A stretch of 64,000 bases of DNA from positions 16,144,722 to 16,208,721 of the forward strand of contig CM055108.1 in assembly GCA_029204225.1 (NCBI GenBank). Direction: 5' to 3'. Made by a program: the position numbers and the translations under genes. Of the stretch, positions 34,098-47,574 are shown one piece after another; within the stretch, counting starts at the first letter, position 1; each line of letters starts with the position of its first letter. Below the pieces are notes generated by a model. The model was not told where the DNA came from. It worked only from the letters and a program-made list of their open reading frames with translations, and ran no database searches. Source of the stretch: Diphasiastrum complanatum (lineage: Eukaryota; Streptophyta; Lycopodiopsida; Lycopodiales; Lycopodiaceae).

Positions 34098-37000
34098 AAT
34101 CCATGAATGCCTTGACCTTTAAACTTAGTTCTGCACAAAACTTTCTGTGTGCATCCAAGATTAATGCTTTAGTAAAAATATCAGTTGTCATATCTTGCGT
34201 TTGACAGTACTGCAATTTCACCTCTTTGTTGAAACCTTTGCTTCTGACATAGTGATACTTAAGTTCAACTCCTAGAATGAAATCTAGAATTGGCTGACAA
34301 GGCAATGGCACTTTGATTATCACAAAATAATAATGTCAGGGCATATTGACTCAAACTGATATCTGAAAGTAAGTTTCTCAACCAAATTGCTTTCTTAGTA
34401 GCCTGTGAGGCTGCAATATACTCTGATTCTGTAGAAGATAGAGCTATCGAAGATTGCTTGTGACTGTTCTAGGAAATTGAACCATTGTTGAGGAAGAATG
34501 TATATCCAGAAGTAGATTTATGAGTGTCTATATCTCCTGTCCAACTTGCATCTGTGTAACCACTGAGTAAATTGAGTTGTCGTTGTTGACTGTTCCATAA
34601 CAAATGCAAAAGTCCATAATAGCTTGAAGATATCTCATGACTCTGATAAGAGCCTTCCAATGTGTTACACCTGAGTTGGTCATATACTGACTTAGGGAGC
34701 TGACTGCAAAAGCTATGACTGGCCTGGTACAGATCATTGCTTACGTAAGAGATCCTATTATCGAATGATAATGATACTCGCGCATCTTCTCTTTTTCTTC
34801 GATTGTTTGGGGACACTGGTCCTTCGACAATTTGAGACCTGGTTCCATTGGTGAGAGAGCTAACTTGCAATTAACCAGATTATATCTGACTAACATATTG
34901 TAGATGTACCTCTGTTGAGTAATGTAGATCAGCTTTCGATTTTTGTCTCTTTAAATTTGAATACCAAGGAAGAAATGAGCTTCGTCCAGATCAGTCATGT
35001 CAAATTCAGAGGATAGCATTGTCTTAGCTTCTTTTATCAAATCGATACCGTTGTCGAAGAGCAATGTGTCATCCACGTACAAAGTGATAATGATAAAAGA
35101 CTGTTGCACTGTCTTGAAGTAAACATTCAAATCTGAAGAGCTTGGTGTGTAGCCGTGTTCAATAAGAAAGTTATTGATCCTTTGAAACCATGCTTGAGCA
35201 GATTGCTTCAAGCCATAAAGTGCCTTATGGAGTTTACACACATGATTGTGTTTACCTTCGATAATATAACTTTCGGGTTGTACCATGTAAATGTCTTCTT
35301 CAATAACTCCATTGAGATATGCTATATGTACATCCATTTGATGTATTTCCAAATCTATTACAACAACAAATGACAATAAAAGTTGAATAGAAGAATGCTT
35401 GACTACTGGACTAAAGGTCTCAGTGTAATCGACGTTGTATATCTGATAAAATCTTCTAGCGACAAGTCGAGCTCTTCTTCTGTCGATGCTTTCGTCTGCT
35501 TTGTACTTGACTTTGAAAATCCGTTTGCAATCTACTACGTTTCTGCTAGCAGGCAATTCGACAATCGTCCATGTCTAGTTTTTGATAAGAGATGAATACT
35601 CTTTATCCATAACTTCTTTCCAAAGATCAGAATCGGGCTAACTGAGTACCTCTTCGACAATGGTCGGCTCCTGAACAAGATAGGTTGCAGACTCCTCAAT
35701 ATACCTGATAGGTGATCTGCTAGTTCTTGATGATCTTTTGGGAAATAGAGGAAGTTAATCACTTTTATCATGCGGTAGTTGTTGAACTGCAACATCATCA
35801 TCTTCGGATTCGTCATTGATATGTTGTTCATCGAGAGACCTTTATTAGAACATCTGTTTTGAATATAGGTTGATGTTGAAATAGCTTCAGCCCATAAGGA
35901 CTTCAGAAGTGTCACTTTTGATAACATGCACTTTGCCAATTCGACTAAGGTTCCGTTCTTTCTCTCAGCAAGACCATTTGACTAAGGCGAATAGCAGGTA
36001 ATGTATTGTTGCTCAATGTCATTATTAAGACAGTACTCCTTGAATTTGGTGGAGATGTATTCTCCTCCGTTATCGAATCTCAGTGCTTTGATTCGTTTAC
36101 AGTTTGATTTTCTGCATGCTTAATGAAAGCTTCTGACTTCTGTTTAATGAAGTAAACAACTATTCTTTTGGAAAATTCGTCACTAAAGAAAATGAAATAC
36201 TATGCATCTAGTAATAAAGGAATTTGCATAGGTCCACATATATCTATATGAACAACATCTAACAGACCTTTTGCTACATGTCTATAACTCGATCTAAAAG
36301 GAATCCTAGGCTACTTTCCAAAGATGCAGCTATGGCAGACAAGGAGATCGACTTTACTAGAAGGATAGTCGAAATCAAGTACTAGGGATTGTCTGGACAT
36401 GTTCGAAACAGATGCATAATTCAAGTGTCCAAAGCGATGATGCCATAATTATGCTTTATTGACAAGAACAGAGGTTTTCAAGCTTGACTAGAATCAGAAT
36501 AACAATGTGCCAATCTATATAAGTATCCATGTCTCTTGTCGAGTGCAAGGATCTTGTTACTCCTATCGATAACTCTACATTGGTCAGATTCAAACTCCAC
36601 CCTATGACCTAAATCTGTGATTCTACTTACTGATAACAGACTTGTAGATAGTTTAGGAACATACAAGACTTTCGATAGTAGTTTGAATTGATCATGCTGG
36701 AATTTTAATCTTACAGTACCTTCACCTTCAATAGTGTGAGTGCTATCATCACCAAGATGAACATACTTCTTCATGCTATAAGACGTATATGATTGAAAAA
36801 TCTCGCGATGATTGGTCATATGTTGAGTAGCTCGGAATCCAGAAACCACAAATCATTCGAATTCGCTTATTTGTCATTGACCATAAAAGCGCCTTCGTCC
36901 ATTTTGACTTCAGGAGATGCTATAACTATATTTTCTTCTTGATCTGGTTGCTTGGCTGCATTCATTGCTTTGAGAATTCGGCAATCTTGGATCTCATGGT

Positions 37001-37672
37001 TATTGTGTTTGCAATACCTGCAAAACATCTTCTTCTTCGACGAATGTGGATTCGATGATTGTTCTTGACCTTGAGTCTGTTTCTGATTCGATGTAGACTG
37101 CTTGGACTTTTATGCTTCTGTCGTTTTGAGCCCTTGTTGACATACAAAGCATGAGATGAAGAGGTAAACGAAGTGTCTTGACATCTTCGATTATCTCCTT
37201 GCAGCAACATAGTGATAACTATGGTAAGAGTTAAATCTGAGTGTGTCGTGGTGATCATCATCCAGCTCTCATATGTAGAGGGCAGGCTTGAAAGCAATGT
37301 CATAATTGCGTCTTGATCGTCTATGATTGATCCGACGGCGGCCATCTGTTGCAAGAGATTCTTAAATTGGTTAATATGATTCTGAAAAGAATCATTATTC
37401 GACATCTTGAGTGTGAAGAATTTCCTTCGAAGATGTAACTTAGTAGTCACATCTCTCACATCATATACTGAGCTTAGGATGTCCCAAACTTCTTTCAAAG
37501 TTCTGGCTTCAGCTACGTGGCCAATCTGGGTATCTGATATATTGAGGATAATAAGCGTGAAAGCTTTACAATCCTTTGACTTCCATTTTGAGTCGTTTGT
37601 GTCGTCTTCATGCTTCACTTTGATACTTGTAACAACATCCCACAACTCGTTGGCGATTAACAAGGTCTTCAT
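34090..37672 (-). pseudogene. Degenerate Copia gag-pol (element C)
   Basis: Minus strand. Gag begins MKTLLIANELWDVVTSIKVK (37,672) and runs through KLHLRRKFFTLKM. The knuckle region (CFAGIANTITMRSKI) is frameshifted and only partly legible. The protease remnant is GFRATQHMTNH (36,849). Integrase pieces lie at about 36,480-35,540. RT spans 35,556-34,951, with ARLVARRFYQIYNVDYTETF, NGVIEEDIYMVQPES and YVDD (LYVDDTLLFDNG). RNase H spans about 34,870-34,470 and the tail ends at 34,090 (KAFMDSD). Multiple frame breaks and stops separate these blocks. Confidence 0.9.
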
Positions 37673-37914
37673 CTTAAATTTTCATAAATGATAATTGGAT
37701 CCATTTAGCTTGTCTACGATAAGACTGGCTTTACTTTGAGAATCTGTCTGGAACTTTGGGCTGTCGATGATTCGATTGTCGTTAAGAAAAAGATATAGTG
37801 CTATGGAAATCAATTCTCTGATATCGAAACAAATTGATTCAAACTGAAGAATAATCTGATATCACGAAAGATACCAAACGTAAGAGAGATAGTATTAGGC
37901 CTTCAAAAATCAAT

Positions 37915-37926
37915 GTTCTGATACCA
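37915..37926 (-). other. Primer binding site of element C
   Basis: The minus strand reads TGGTATCAGAAC right after the 5' LTR. It matches the complement of the 3' end of initiator tRNA-Met (TGGTATCAGAGC) at 11 of 12 positions. Confidence 0.88.
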
Positions 37927-38875
37927 TGCTGGAAAGAGGTGTGTAAAAGATAGGTCAACCTCAAAAAGAAAAAAATTTGAATAAAAAGTATTTGAACGAC
38001 AAGAAAGAAAACTTACCGTGCACATCAAAATAAACTATCTTCCTCTTTCTTTATGCATGACTACGCCTATCAATTTCTAACAAAATAATAGTGACAAAAA
38101 TCATGTTCGATCTTATAGTAACTAACTTTGAAATCATTAGTACTACAATGATTACGTAGCCAAACATTAAGCATCAAAACATCAAACAAATCATTTGTCG
38201 CAAAACATTAGACAAATAATTAGTCGTGAAACATCAGACAAATAATTTGTCGCGAAGAACTACAAAAAATCCATACATTATGAGATGAGGCTAAACGCAA
38301 TAAGAAGACAGTATTGATTCAGTATGGAAGTGAAACATATGTAAATGAGTACAACAAGTTGTGAATTGGAGCCGCGTACTCTAAGCTATCTCTGAGCGGC
38401 TAAAATGTAAGTCTGAATTAAGCGCAACTACTGAAAAGAAGTAAGCGCAATAGCAATCTCTAATCAATTCTAAAGAACTGAGCTAGATTGCTCAAGAGTG
38501 TACAAGCTCAAAGGCTTGAGAGAGAGAGAGCTAACTATTCGATACTTGATCCTCTTCTTGATCATTAGATGTTGAAATATGAATAGCTATTCATACTAAG
38601 CAATTAGGTTGTCAAAAGCGTCATCCAGTTGGATGTGATGTGCTGGCATCCATCGAGTTAGGACTTCTCAGAAACTACTTGTTGATGAATTAATGCAAGT
38701 TGGTGGCTTTGGTTGTAAACAGTTTGTCTACATAAATGAACACAAACTGTCATTGTAAGCCATTTCGAGTAGTTATGCAGATTGTGTAAAAACACGAAGA
38801 AAACTACAGGTCTAGATAAAAGTTGGACGAAGATTAAAATGTCGATTAGTCAATTAGTGAGAGAATTATCCAACA
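37927..38875 (-). repeat. 5' LTR of element C (949 bp)
   Basis: Starts TGCTGG on the + strand and ends CCAACA. It aligns along its length with the left LTR but has a 13-bp GA tract in place of 183 bp and numerous substitutions. The substitutions suggest an old insertion. Confidence 0.92.
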
Positions 38876-38880
38876 AGGCA

Positions 38881-40489
<1,609 letters not shown>

Positions 40490-40952
40490 ATATTGACAAT
40501 AAAGAATCAATGCATAAAGCATCTACTTTTTCTATATCTCTCTAATGAGCTTTTGATGATAATTTACACACATGAGCTTATCATTCATCCTCTTCCTCAT
40601 CGTCGTCAGTGAATACTCAATTGGTATCCAATATATATACAAAATGTTACAGGTGTGCATATGAAGAAAGTATAGAGTGGATGTGCTGTCTGTAAGAGAT
40701 CGTGGGTGGATGCTGTCGTTGTTCAGTCAATTAGCGCAGCTACATGGGTGTGAAAGGGGTGACGTCAACCTTAGTGCAGCTGCATGAGCATAAAGAGGTG
40801 ACGTCAACCTTCGCTGAAGTGAATCGCCTTTCTTTTGCCTGTGAGAATTTGCATGTAAATATGCAGACTACATGACAATGCGAGAAAATATGTAGCATGA
40901 ATGGAGGCAGATTAAAATGGTATTTAGGAGAGTAGAGGAAATAGATCCAACA
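40490..40952 (-). repeat. 3' LTR of Copia D (partial)
   Basis: The minus strand starts TGTTGGATCTATTTCCTCTA, matching TGTTGGATTTATCTCCTCTA at 44,043. Similarity continues to about 40,490. The outer boundary is uncertain; a TGTTGG at 40,328 is one candidate for the true edge. Confidence 0.75.
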
Positions 40953-40966
40953 CCACCCCCCCCCCC

Positions 40967-43150
40967 CTAATCTAGATCCGTGAATGCCTTGATCTTCAGA
41001 CTAAGCAATGCACAAAATTTGTTGTGTGTATTAATAGTGAGTGCTTTCGTAAATATGTTTGCAACCATGTCCTGCGTTCTGTAGTATGTCAAGCTCACCT
41101 CTTTGTCGAGAACCTTGCCCCTGATATAGTAATATATGATTTCAATGTGCTTATTCCTAGAGTGAAATCTAGGGTTGGCTGATAGGGCAATAGCACTTTG
41201 ATTATCGCAGAATAGAATTGTAGGGCTGTATTGATGCAGATTGACGTCTGACAGTAAATCTCTCAATCAAAACGCTTCCTTTAGATTGAAAAGCAGCAAT
41301 GTATTCTGCTTCTGTAGAAGAAAGTGCGATAGATGTTTGCTTACAACTGTTCCACAAAATTGGACCGTTGAAGAAGAATGTAAATCCAAATGTGGACTTA
41401 CGATTGTCTACATCTCCTCCCTAGCTTGCATCAGAATAACCACTAAGCTGATGAAGATTGTTGTTGTTGACATCTCCATAGCAGATGCACTGGTCCATGG
41501 TAGCTTGAATATATTTCATGACTCTTATGAGAGCGTTCCAATGGGTAATACCAAGATTGGCCATATATTGGCTGAGTGAGCTTACTGCAAAAAAAATATC
41601 TGGTCTTGTATAGACCATTGCGTACATGAGAGATCCAAGTATCGATCAATATGGATACTCTCTCATCTACTCCTCTTCTTGCTTAGTCTAGGGACATTGA
41701 TTCTTCGACAAGTGCAGGCCTAGATCCATTGGTGAGTGAGCTAATTTACAATTCATTAAATTGTATCTGTTAAGAACATTGTGAAGATACCTTTGTTGAG
41801 TGATGTAAATCAGTTGCTTTGCTCTGTCTCTGTGGATCTGAATTCCAAGATATAAGTGAGTTTCACCTAGATCAGTCATGTCGAACTCTGAAAACAACAT
41901 CTACTTCGAATCCTTGACCATATTGGTATTGTTGTTGAAAAGCAATGTATCATCCACGTATAAGGTGATGATAATGAAGGATTGTTGTACAGACTTGGAA
42001 TAGACGTTGCAATCAACAGTGCTTGGTTTGAATCCTTGTTCAATGAGGAATGTATTAATCCTCTGAATCCAAGCTCTGGAAGACCGTTTCAAGCCGTACA
42101 GTGCTCTGTGGAGATTACAGACGTGATTTTTCATACCTTTCAGATTGTATCCTTTGGGCTGGATCATGTAGATATCTTCTTGTATAACTCCTTTTAGATA
42201 GGCTGTATAACTCCATTTAGATAGGCTGTTTGTACATCAAGTTGATGCACTTCAAGGCCGGCAGCTGCATCATAAGACAGGAGCATTCGGATAGACGAAT
42301 GTTTGACTACTAGATTGAAAGTCTCGTTGTAGTCGACATTCGGGATCTGGGTGAATCCTCGTGCTACTAGTCTTGTCTTCCTTTGATCAATTGCTCCGTT
42401 GGCATTGTATTTGATCTTAAAGATCCATTTGCAATCAATGATGTTGCAGCCAATAGGAGCTTCGACTAATGACCATGTCTGATTCTTGATCAGAGAGGAA
42501 TACTCTATATCCATAGCTTCTCTCCAGAGATCAGAGTCTGGTTGGCTGAGTGTCTCTTCGACTATCGTCGGTTCCTATATCAGAAGACGTGCAAATACTG
42601 GAGTATACCTTATGGGCTGTGTGCGCACTTGGCTTGATCTTTTGGGAGGATTCGACTGATGAATCGCTCCTGGGATTTGTTGCTGGGCTGCAACAACATC
42701 TTCGTCTGATTCGTTGTCTCGAAGTGGGTCGACCAAAGACATGCTTGAGCCAGAAGCTCAAACTGTCGTGACAATGGCAGATGATGAAGGTTCTTCTTGA
42801 GCAATATCCTTGCCTTTGAGGTCGACGAACTGATCCTCAATAAAGACTATATCGACTATACAAGATTTGCTGGGTACTAGGATCATACAACTATTATCAG
42901 ATGAAGTGTATCCGATCAAGACAGTCTTGAGACCTTGGAAGTCCAATTTCTCCCTCATGTCTTTCGGGATCTGCACGTAGGCAATGCACCCGAACACTCT
43001 TAGGTTCTTCAAAGAAGGCTTAGAGTATGTCCACACCTCGTCGGGTGTTTTGCTTGAGAGGGCCTTAGTCGAACATCTATTTTGGATGTAAGTTGCAGTG
43101 GAGACAATTTCAGCCCAGAATCTCTTGGGCAACGATGCATGCTCTAGCAT
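40967..43150 (-). pseudogene. Degenerate Copia integrase-RT-RNase H (element D)
   Basis: Minus strand. Integrase C-terminus (43,150-42,758): LPKRFWAEIVSTATYIQNRC, NLRVFGCIAYVQIPKDMREK. RT: NQTWSLVEAPIGCNIIDCKW (42,514), LYVDDTLLFNNN (catalytic YVDD intact, near 41,950) and EFDMTDLGETHLYLGIQ (41,900). RNase H: YTRPDIFFAVSSLSQYM (41,627) to the end KAFTDLD (40,967). A 23-bp tandem duplication at 42,182-42,227 shifts the frame within RT. Other stops occur near 41,670 and 41,420. Confidence 0.88.
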
Positions 43151-43170
43151 ACATTTGGCAGATTCGACTA

Positions 43171-43640
43171 CAAAAAGATGATCATAGATTCACCAAATTT
43201 TGACAATTTTCACACATTGAGTAAAGTAGGTTAAAACAAGACATCCTTCCTGCTCCTTTACCTTTACTTGAGTCTTCAATAACTTGCAAAACAAATCCTT
43301 AATGCCTTGGCCATTTGATTCTTCTTTGATGCTCTTGACTAGCTCTAAATTTTCAACTTTCAATTGTTGTTGATGAAGCTCATTAAGATCAACCTCTTGA
43401 TATTCCTTTTGACCATCAAAACCATTGACCAAAATCTGTTTTCCAAAACCATAAATGACATCCATTTCATGAAGATAACCATCCATATGCCTAACATCAT
43501 TCACACAAGAAGATGTACCAAGCCATGTGAGAGGCAAGGAAATCTAGCAATAGATGAAGAAGAGCATAGCATTTGTGAATCTCTTATTATGACTTCAAGT
43601 TTGCTTGCAAATATACATTCTTCTTCAACGACGGTCCTAT
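43171..43640. other. Unassigned sequence between Copia D and E with a 115-codon minus-strand frame
   Basis: The sequence belongs to neither Copia fragment. On the minus strand a frame from 43,537 to 43,190 reads MPLTWLGTSSCVNDVRHMDG, then YGFGKQILVNGFDGQKEYQE and KVENLELVKSIKEESNGQG. Its composition looks protein-like, but I recognise no domain. It could be a decayed Ty3-type or host-derived fragment. Confidence 0.35.
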
Positions 43641-44660
43641 CTCATGGAACAATCGTAAGCAAACCTCTATCGCACTTTCTTCTACAGAAGCAGAATACAT
43701 TGTTGTTTCTCAATCTATTAAGGAAGTGTTCTGGTTGAAAAATTTACTGTCAGACATTAATCTGTATCAATACAGCCCTACAATTTTATTTTGTGATAAT
43801 CAAAGTGCTATTGCCTTATCGGCCAACCCTAGATTTCACTCTAGGAGTAAGCACATTGAAATCAAATATCACTACATCAGAGGCAAGGTTCTCAACAAGG
43901 AGGTGAGCTTAACGTACTGCAGAATGTAGGACATTGTTGCAGATATACTCACAAAGGCACTTAGTGTTAATGCACACAACAATTTTTTTGCATTGCTTAG
44001 TCTGAAGATCAAGGCATTCACGAATCTAGATTAAGGGGGGGTTGTTGGATTTATCTCCTCTACTCTCCTAAATCCCATTTTAATCTGCCTCCATTCATGT
44101 TGCATTTTTACTCATGTTGTCGCATAGTCTGCATATTTACATGTAAAATAAGATAGACGAACAAAACGCGATTGTCTGCATAAATACAAGTAAAAAAGGC
44201 AAAAAATGTGACATTGTGTTTTTACACATGTTTTGTGACAGGCGAAAAAGGCGACACTGCAATGCAAAATGTCGAAGTGCCCTAGAAAAAGTGAAGGCAC
44301 CCTGTTCATCAGAGTGACGTATTTTTCACATCTTCACCAACGTTCATTTCAACAAAGATTGACGTTGCGGCCTTTTCACGCTCATCCCATACAACTGTGC
44401 TAACAGATTTGACAACGACAGCAGCCACCCACGATCTCCTACAGACAACACATCCACTTTGTACTTTCTTCATCTACACACCTATAAATTGTGTATATAT
44501 TGAATACCAATTGTGTATTTAGGGAATAAAAGTGTGTGTGTAAAATAATAGCATCAGAAGCTTAATAGAGATAGACGAAGTAGATGCCTTGCACGTTGAT
44601 TCTTTTGTATTGTCAGTAATAGGTTCATTCCTTTTTACAGATTGAATTATCAGACATATT
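43641..44660 (+). mobile_element. Ty1/Copia element E: RNase H end plus LTR
   Basis: Only the 3' end of a Copia is left. RNase H (SIALSSTEAEYIVVSQSIKE, NQSAIALSANPRFHSRSKHI) ends at KAFTNLD with a TAA at 44,031-44,033. The polypurine tract ttaagggggg (44,031-44,041) and the LTR from 44,043 (TGTTGGATTTATC) follow. The LTR contains TATAAATTG near 44,484. It has the same family as D but lies on the opposite strand. Confidence 0.83.
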
Positions 44661-45549
44661 GAGGTGGCTTGAATACGTCTAGATAGCTTGAGAGGTGGAT
44701 TCATAACTCCAATTCAACTCAAAGTAGAAGGAGAGTCCATGGATCTATATATATGTGATGTACTCTCATTGAGAAGATGATGATTTTTGTGTGTAATGCA
44801 AATTTGGAGACTAAGCTCTTTGTGCCCTCTTTCTCTACTCGAGTTTGTACATTCATATTCTCTCTCTAGCCGAGTTGAGGCATTTATTGTACTTAGTTTC
44901 ATATTTTGTTGATAGATCTTGCTTGTAAAACAATAATATTTCTTGTATGATCAACTTTCCTATTGTCAATCAATGCTAGTTTGATCTTTATGGTATTATT
45001 GGGCTTAGGAGATCAAAAGTACATGTGTAGGGCATCCCATACGTGTGAATTTTACACTTACGTTTATATTTGAGTAGATTGTGAACTTATGTTCGATTGT
45101 ATTTGTGTATTTGTGTGCAGTGTCTTTACTATGACAATAGTAATCCATTGTTCCACTACCATTGGATCTTTTACATAATATATATAGACCATTTTGACTT
45201 TCCTACTTATGACACTACCTCCACTCGGCTACCTCAAGCTATTTTCCTATGGTATTTGGGATCTAACTTATGACACGGGTCACTCATAGCCAATTGGTTA
45301 TCAAAGATTCTTCTACAATCCGCTATGCACCTACTTGGGACCAATTTCATTTCTATAGTTTACTAGTGATAGGGAATCACTAGAGAGCTATCTCTTTTGG
45401 CACTACTACATCATATTGCATCAACAATATTACATCTTGTTACAAAATCTTTGTCGGATCTTCCTATGACACAAGTCATTTACAATCATTTAGTTATCAT
45501 ATGTATTACTTTGCAAAAACATACTTTAAGTTAATCAACCTAAGTCTAG
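44661..45549. other. No gene seen
   Basis: AT-rich sequence between the LTR of element E and the Ty3 gag remnant. The first part may still be LTR or flank of element E. Nothing else is recognised. Confidence 0.55.
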
Positions 45550-47240
45550 CATAACAATGTGGGTTATGAGGCTCATAATTACTTTGAATAGGAACATGAG
45601 GACCAATATGAACCTACGAGTCAATAGAATGATATCCTTGAAAGTTGTGATTATGACAGAGAAAATCCAACGGTTCACAACCAATACAACAAAGAAAAAT
45701 ATCATCAGGAGATAGAATTGCATTCCAACCACCACATCATTGATGACGAAGACTACAATGATGATTATGAAGCTAGCATTGAGCAATATGAAGGTGAAGA
45801 AGACAATGCTAATTATAAATCTTCTCTTTGTATGAGTACACTTAATGGTACAACTATGCAAACAGAAGGTGCTTCCTCTCTAGTTCTTAAACTAATTTCT
45901 AGAACCGTTGGGTTTAAGAAAGGAGACAATATCAATTTTGGGAGCAAAGTGACCATTTCTAGTTCCTATTATAACTGTGTGAGTAGTTTGCCAGAGACAA
46001 ATAAACACCAACATATCAGTATAAAGATATTGTGATGATATTCAACTTGAGAACAAACCAACCTTTGATGGAGAAATGAGTTCCTTACATATTGAAGATT
46101 GGATATTTATCATGGATGATAATTTTCAACTATATTCAATCTATGATCAAAGCAAGATTACAAGGACAACATCTTACTTCCGAGGAAGAGCCTTTGATTG
46201 GTGGCAATTAGTGTTACATTATCCAAAGTTTGAACCCAAGTCATGGAAAGATTTCAAGGAGTTTTGTGTATAAATATTCATAGATTATTACAAGGACTCT
46301 TGGTATATGTTGGAACAAATTGGTTATGTGAAGACATATAATAAGAGATTTAATTTGGGTCATATAGGTTGAAGTGGCTTAAAGAAAAATAATCCATCCA
46401 ACACTATCTACATGGTATTCACGATCACATTCGTCTCTATTTAGATAAAGTCCTCCAAGCAACCCTGACATTGATGGATGTAATGCAAAAAGCATTGATT
46501 CAAGATCGAAGGATAAGAAAACAAAAAATGAAACCAAGGAACAGATTGGAGTCTCAATGAAGACAAACTTTTATGGCAAGGTGTCAGCTCTTCATTAACA
46601 AAATCTCTCAGAACAGTCAATGTGCAAACTCAAAACAGTCAATGTGCAAACTCCTAGCTCACTAAAGTGATACTATGAAAGAAAATATTTCAGAGGAAAT
46701 TGTCTAAATTGATAGTAGATCAAAAGGAATCAAGGAAGTGCAGCATGCATTTCCTAATTGTCCAAAAGAGTTTCAACATAAACAAAATCTTTTTGATATA
46801 TTCTTCAAGATTATTTGATCCGAAAGCTTCTAGGGTCAATGCTACTACTCACTATCAATCTGTATATAACAGTATCATCTTTGAGGATCAAATTGATGAT
46901 AATCCTTGCTTTTCAACAAAATAAAGATGAGTTGTTTAGATTCCAATATAACAACGGCCTTTTTGAACATAATGATGAAATGAATATCAGTTGGATGTGT
47001 GTGGCCAAATGTGGATGATGTATTGATTGATTTGGAGCATCACTACTTTGAATCATCAAAAATTTTACTAAACATTTTGTTCACAGAGGAGACCAATGGA
47101 TCTAGGTTATCCATTCCAAACAGGACGTTGTCACTAACCTTGCTCATATCGAACAACCAACAAAAGTATCTTGTCAATCCATGTAGAACTAATGCAACTC
47201 AAGGCAATCATAAGTTTCATAAACCTCTTCTTCATTGATC
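45550..47240 (+). mobile_element. Degenerate Ty3/Gypsy gag region
   Basis: An acidic N-terminal part (DDEDYNDDYEASIEQYEGEE, about 45,735-45,795) precedes a retrotransposon gag domain at 46,055-46,273. That domain reads KPTFDGEMSSLHIEDWIFIM, then TTSYFRGRAFDWWQLVLHYP and SWKDFKEFC, like the family pattern P.FDG....EEWL..M...F and A..WW. Stops precede and follow it. The sequence to 47,240 is more decayed; no knuckle, protease or RT can be read. Confidence 0.65.
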
Positions 47241-47574
47241 TTACAGAATTTATGGGACAAATTTGTAGATCGAAGGTCTTGAACATCAAATTAGTTTTAA
47301 GAAAAAAGAGAAATCAAGAAACTAGATAAAAGTAGCAAACCTTCACCAAAACAGGCAAATTAAAAAAGGCTATTTATCATTATTGATTATTCAATACATA
47401 GGGGCTGAATCTAGAGCATGATCAAAGCTCTCATGTGATTTTAGGCACATGAACCACAAATACCATCAAGAAAGCTCTCAAACAAGAACACTACGAGTTC
47501 AAAAGTAAAAAATGTAGAATAGCCTCCATATATAACATGACATCAATTATTTATAAGTTTCCTTTGTGCTTCTA
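47241..47574. other. No gene seen
   Basis: AT-rich spacer between the Ty3 gag remnant and Copia G. Confidence 0.6.

Larger units (their letters stand above)
40490..43170 (-). mobile_element. Ty1/Copia element D, 5'-truncated
   Basis: A minus-strand Copia. The LTR part at 40,490-40,952 ends tccaaca and is followed by a C-rich polypurine-tract complement (40,953-40,969), then RNase H, RT and part of integrase. It stops in integrase near 43,170. The LTR matches the complement of element E at 44,043-44,660, so D and E are one family in inverted arrangement. Confidence 0.85.
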
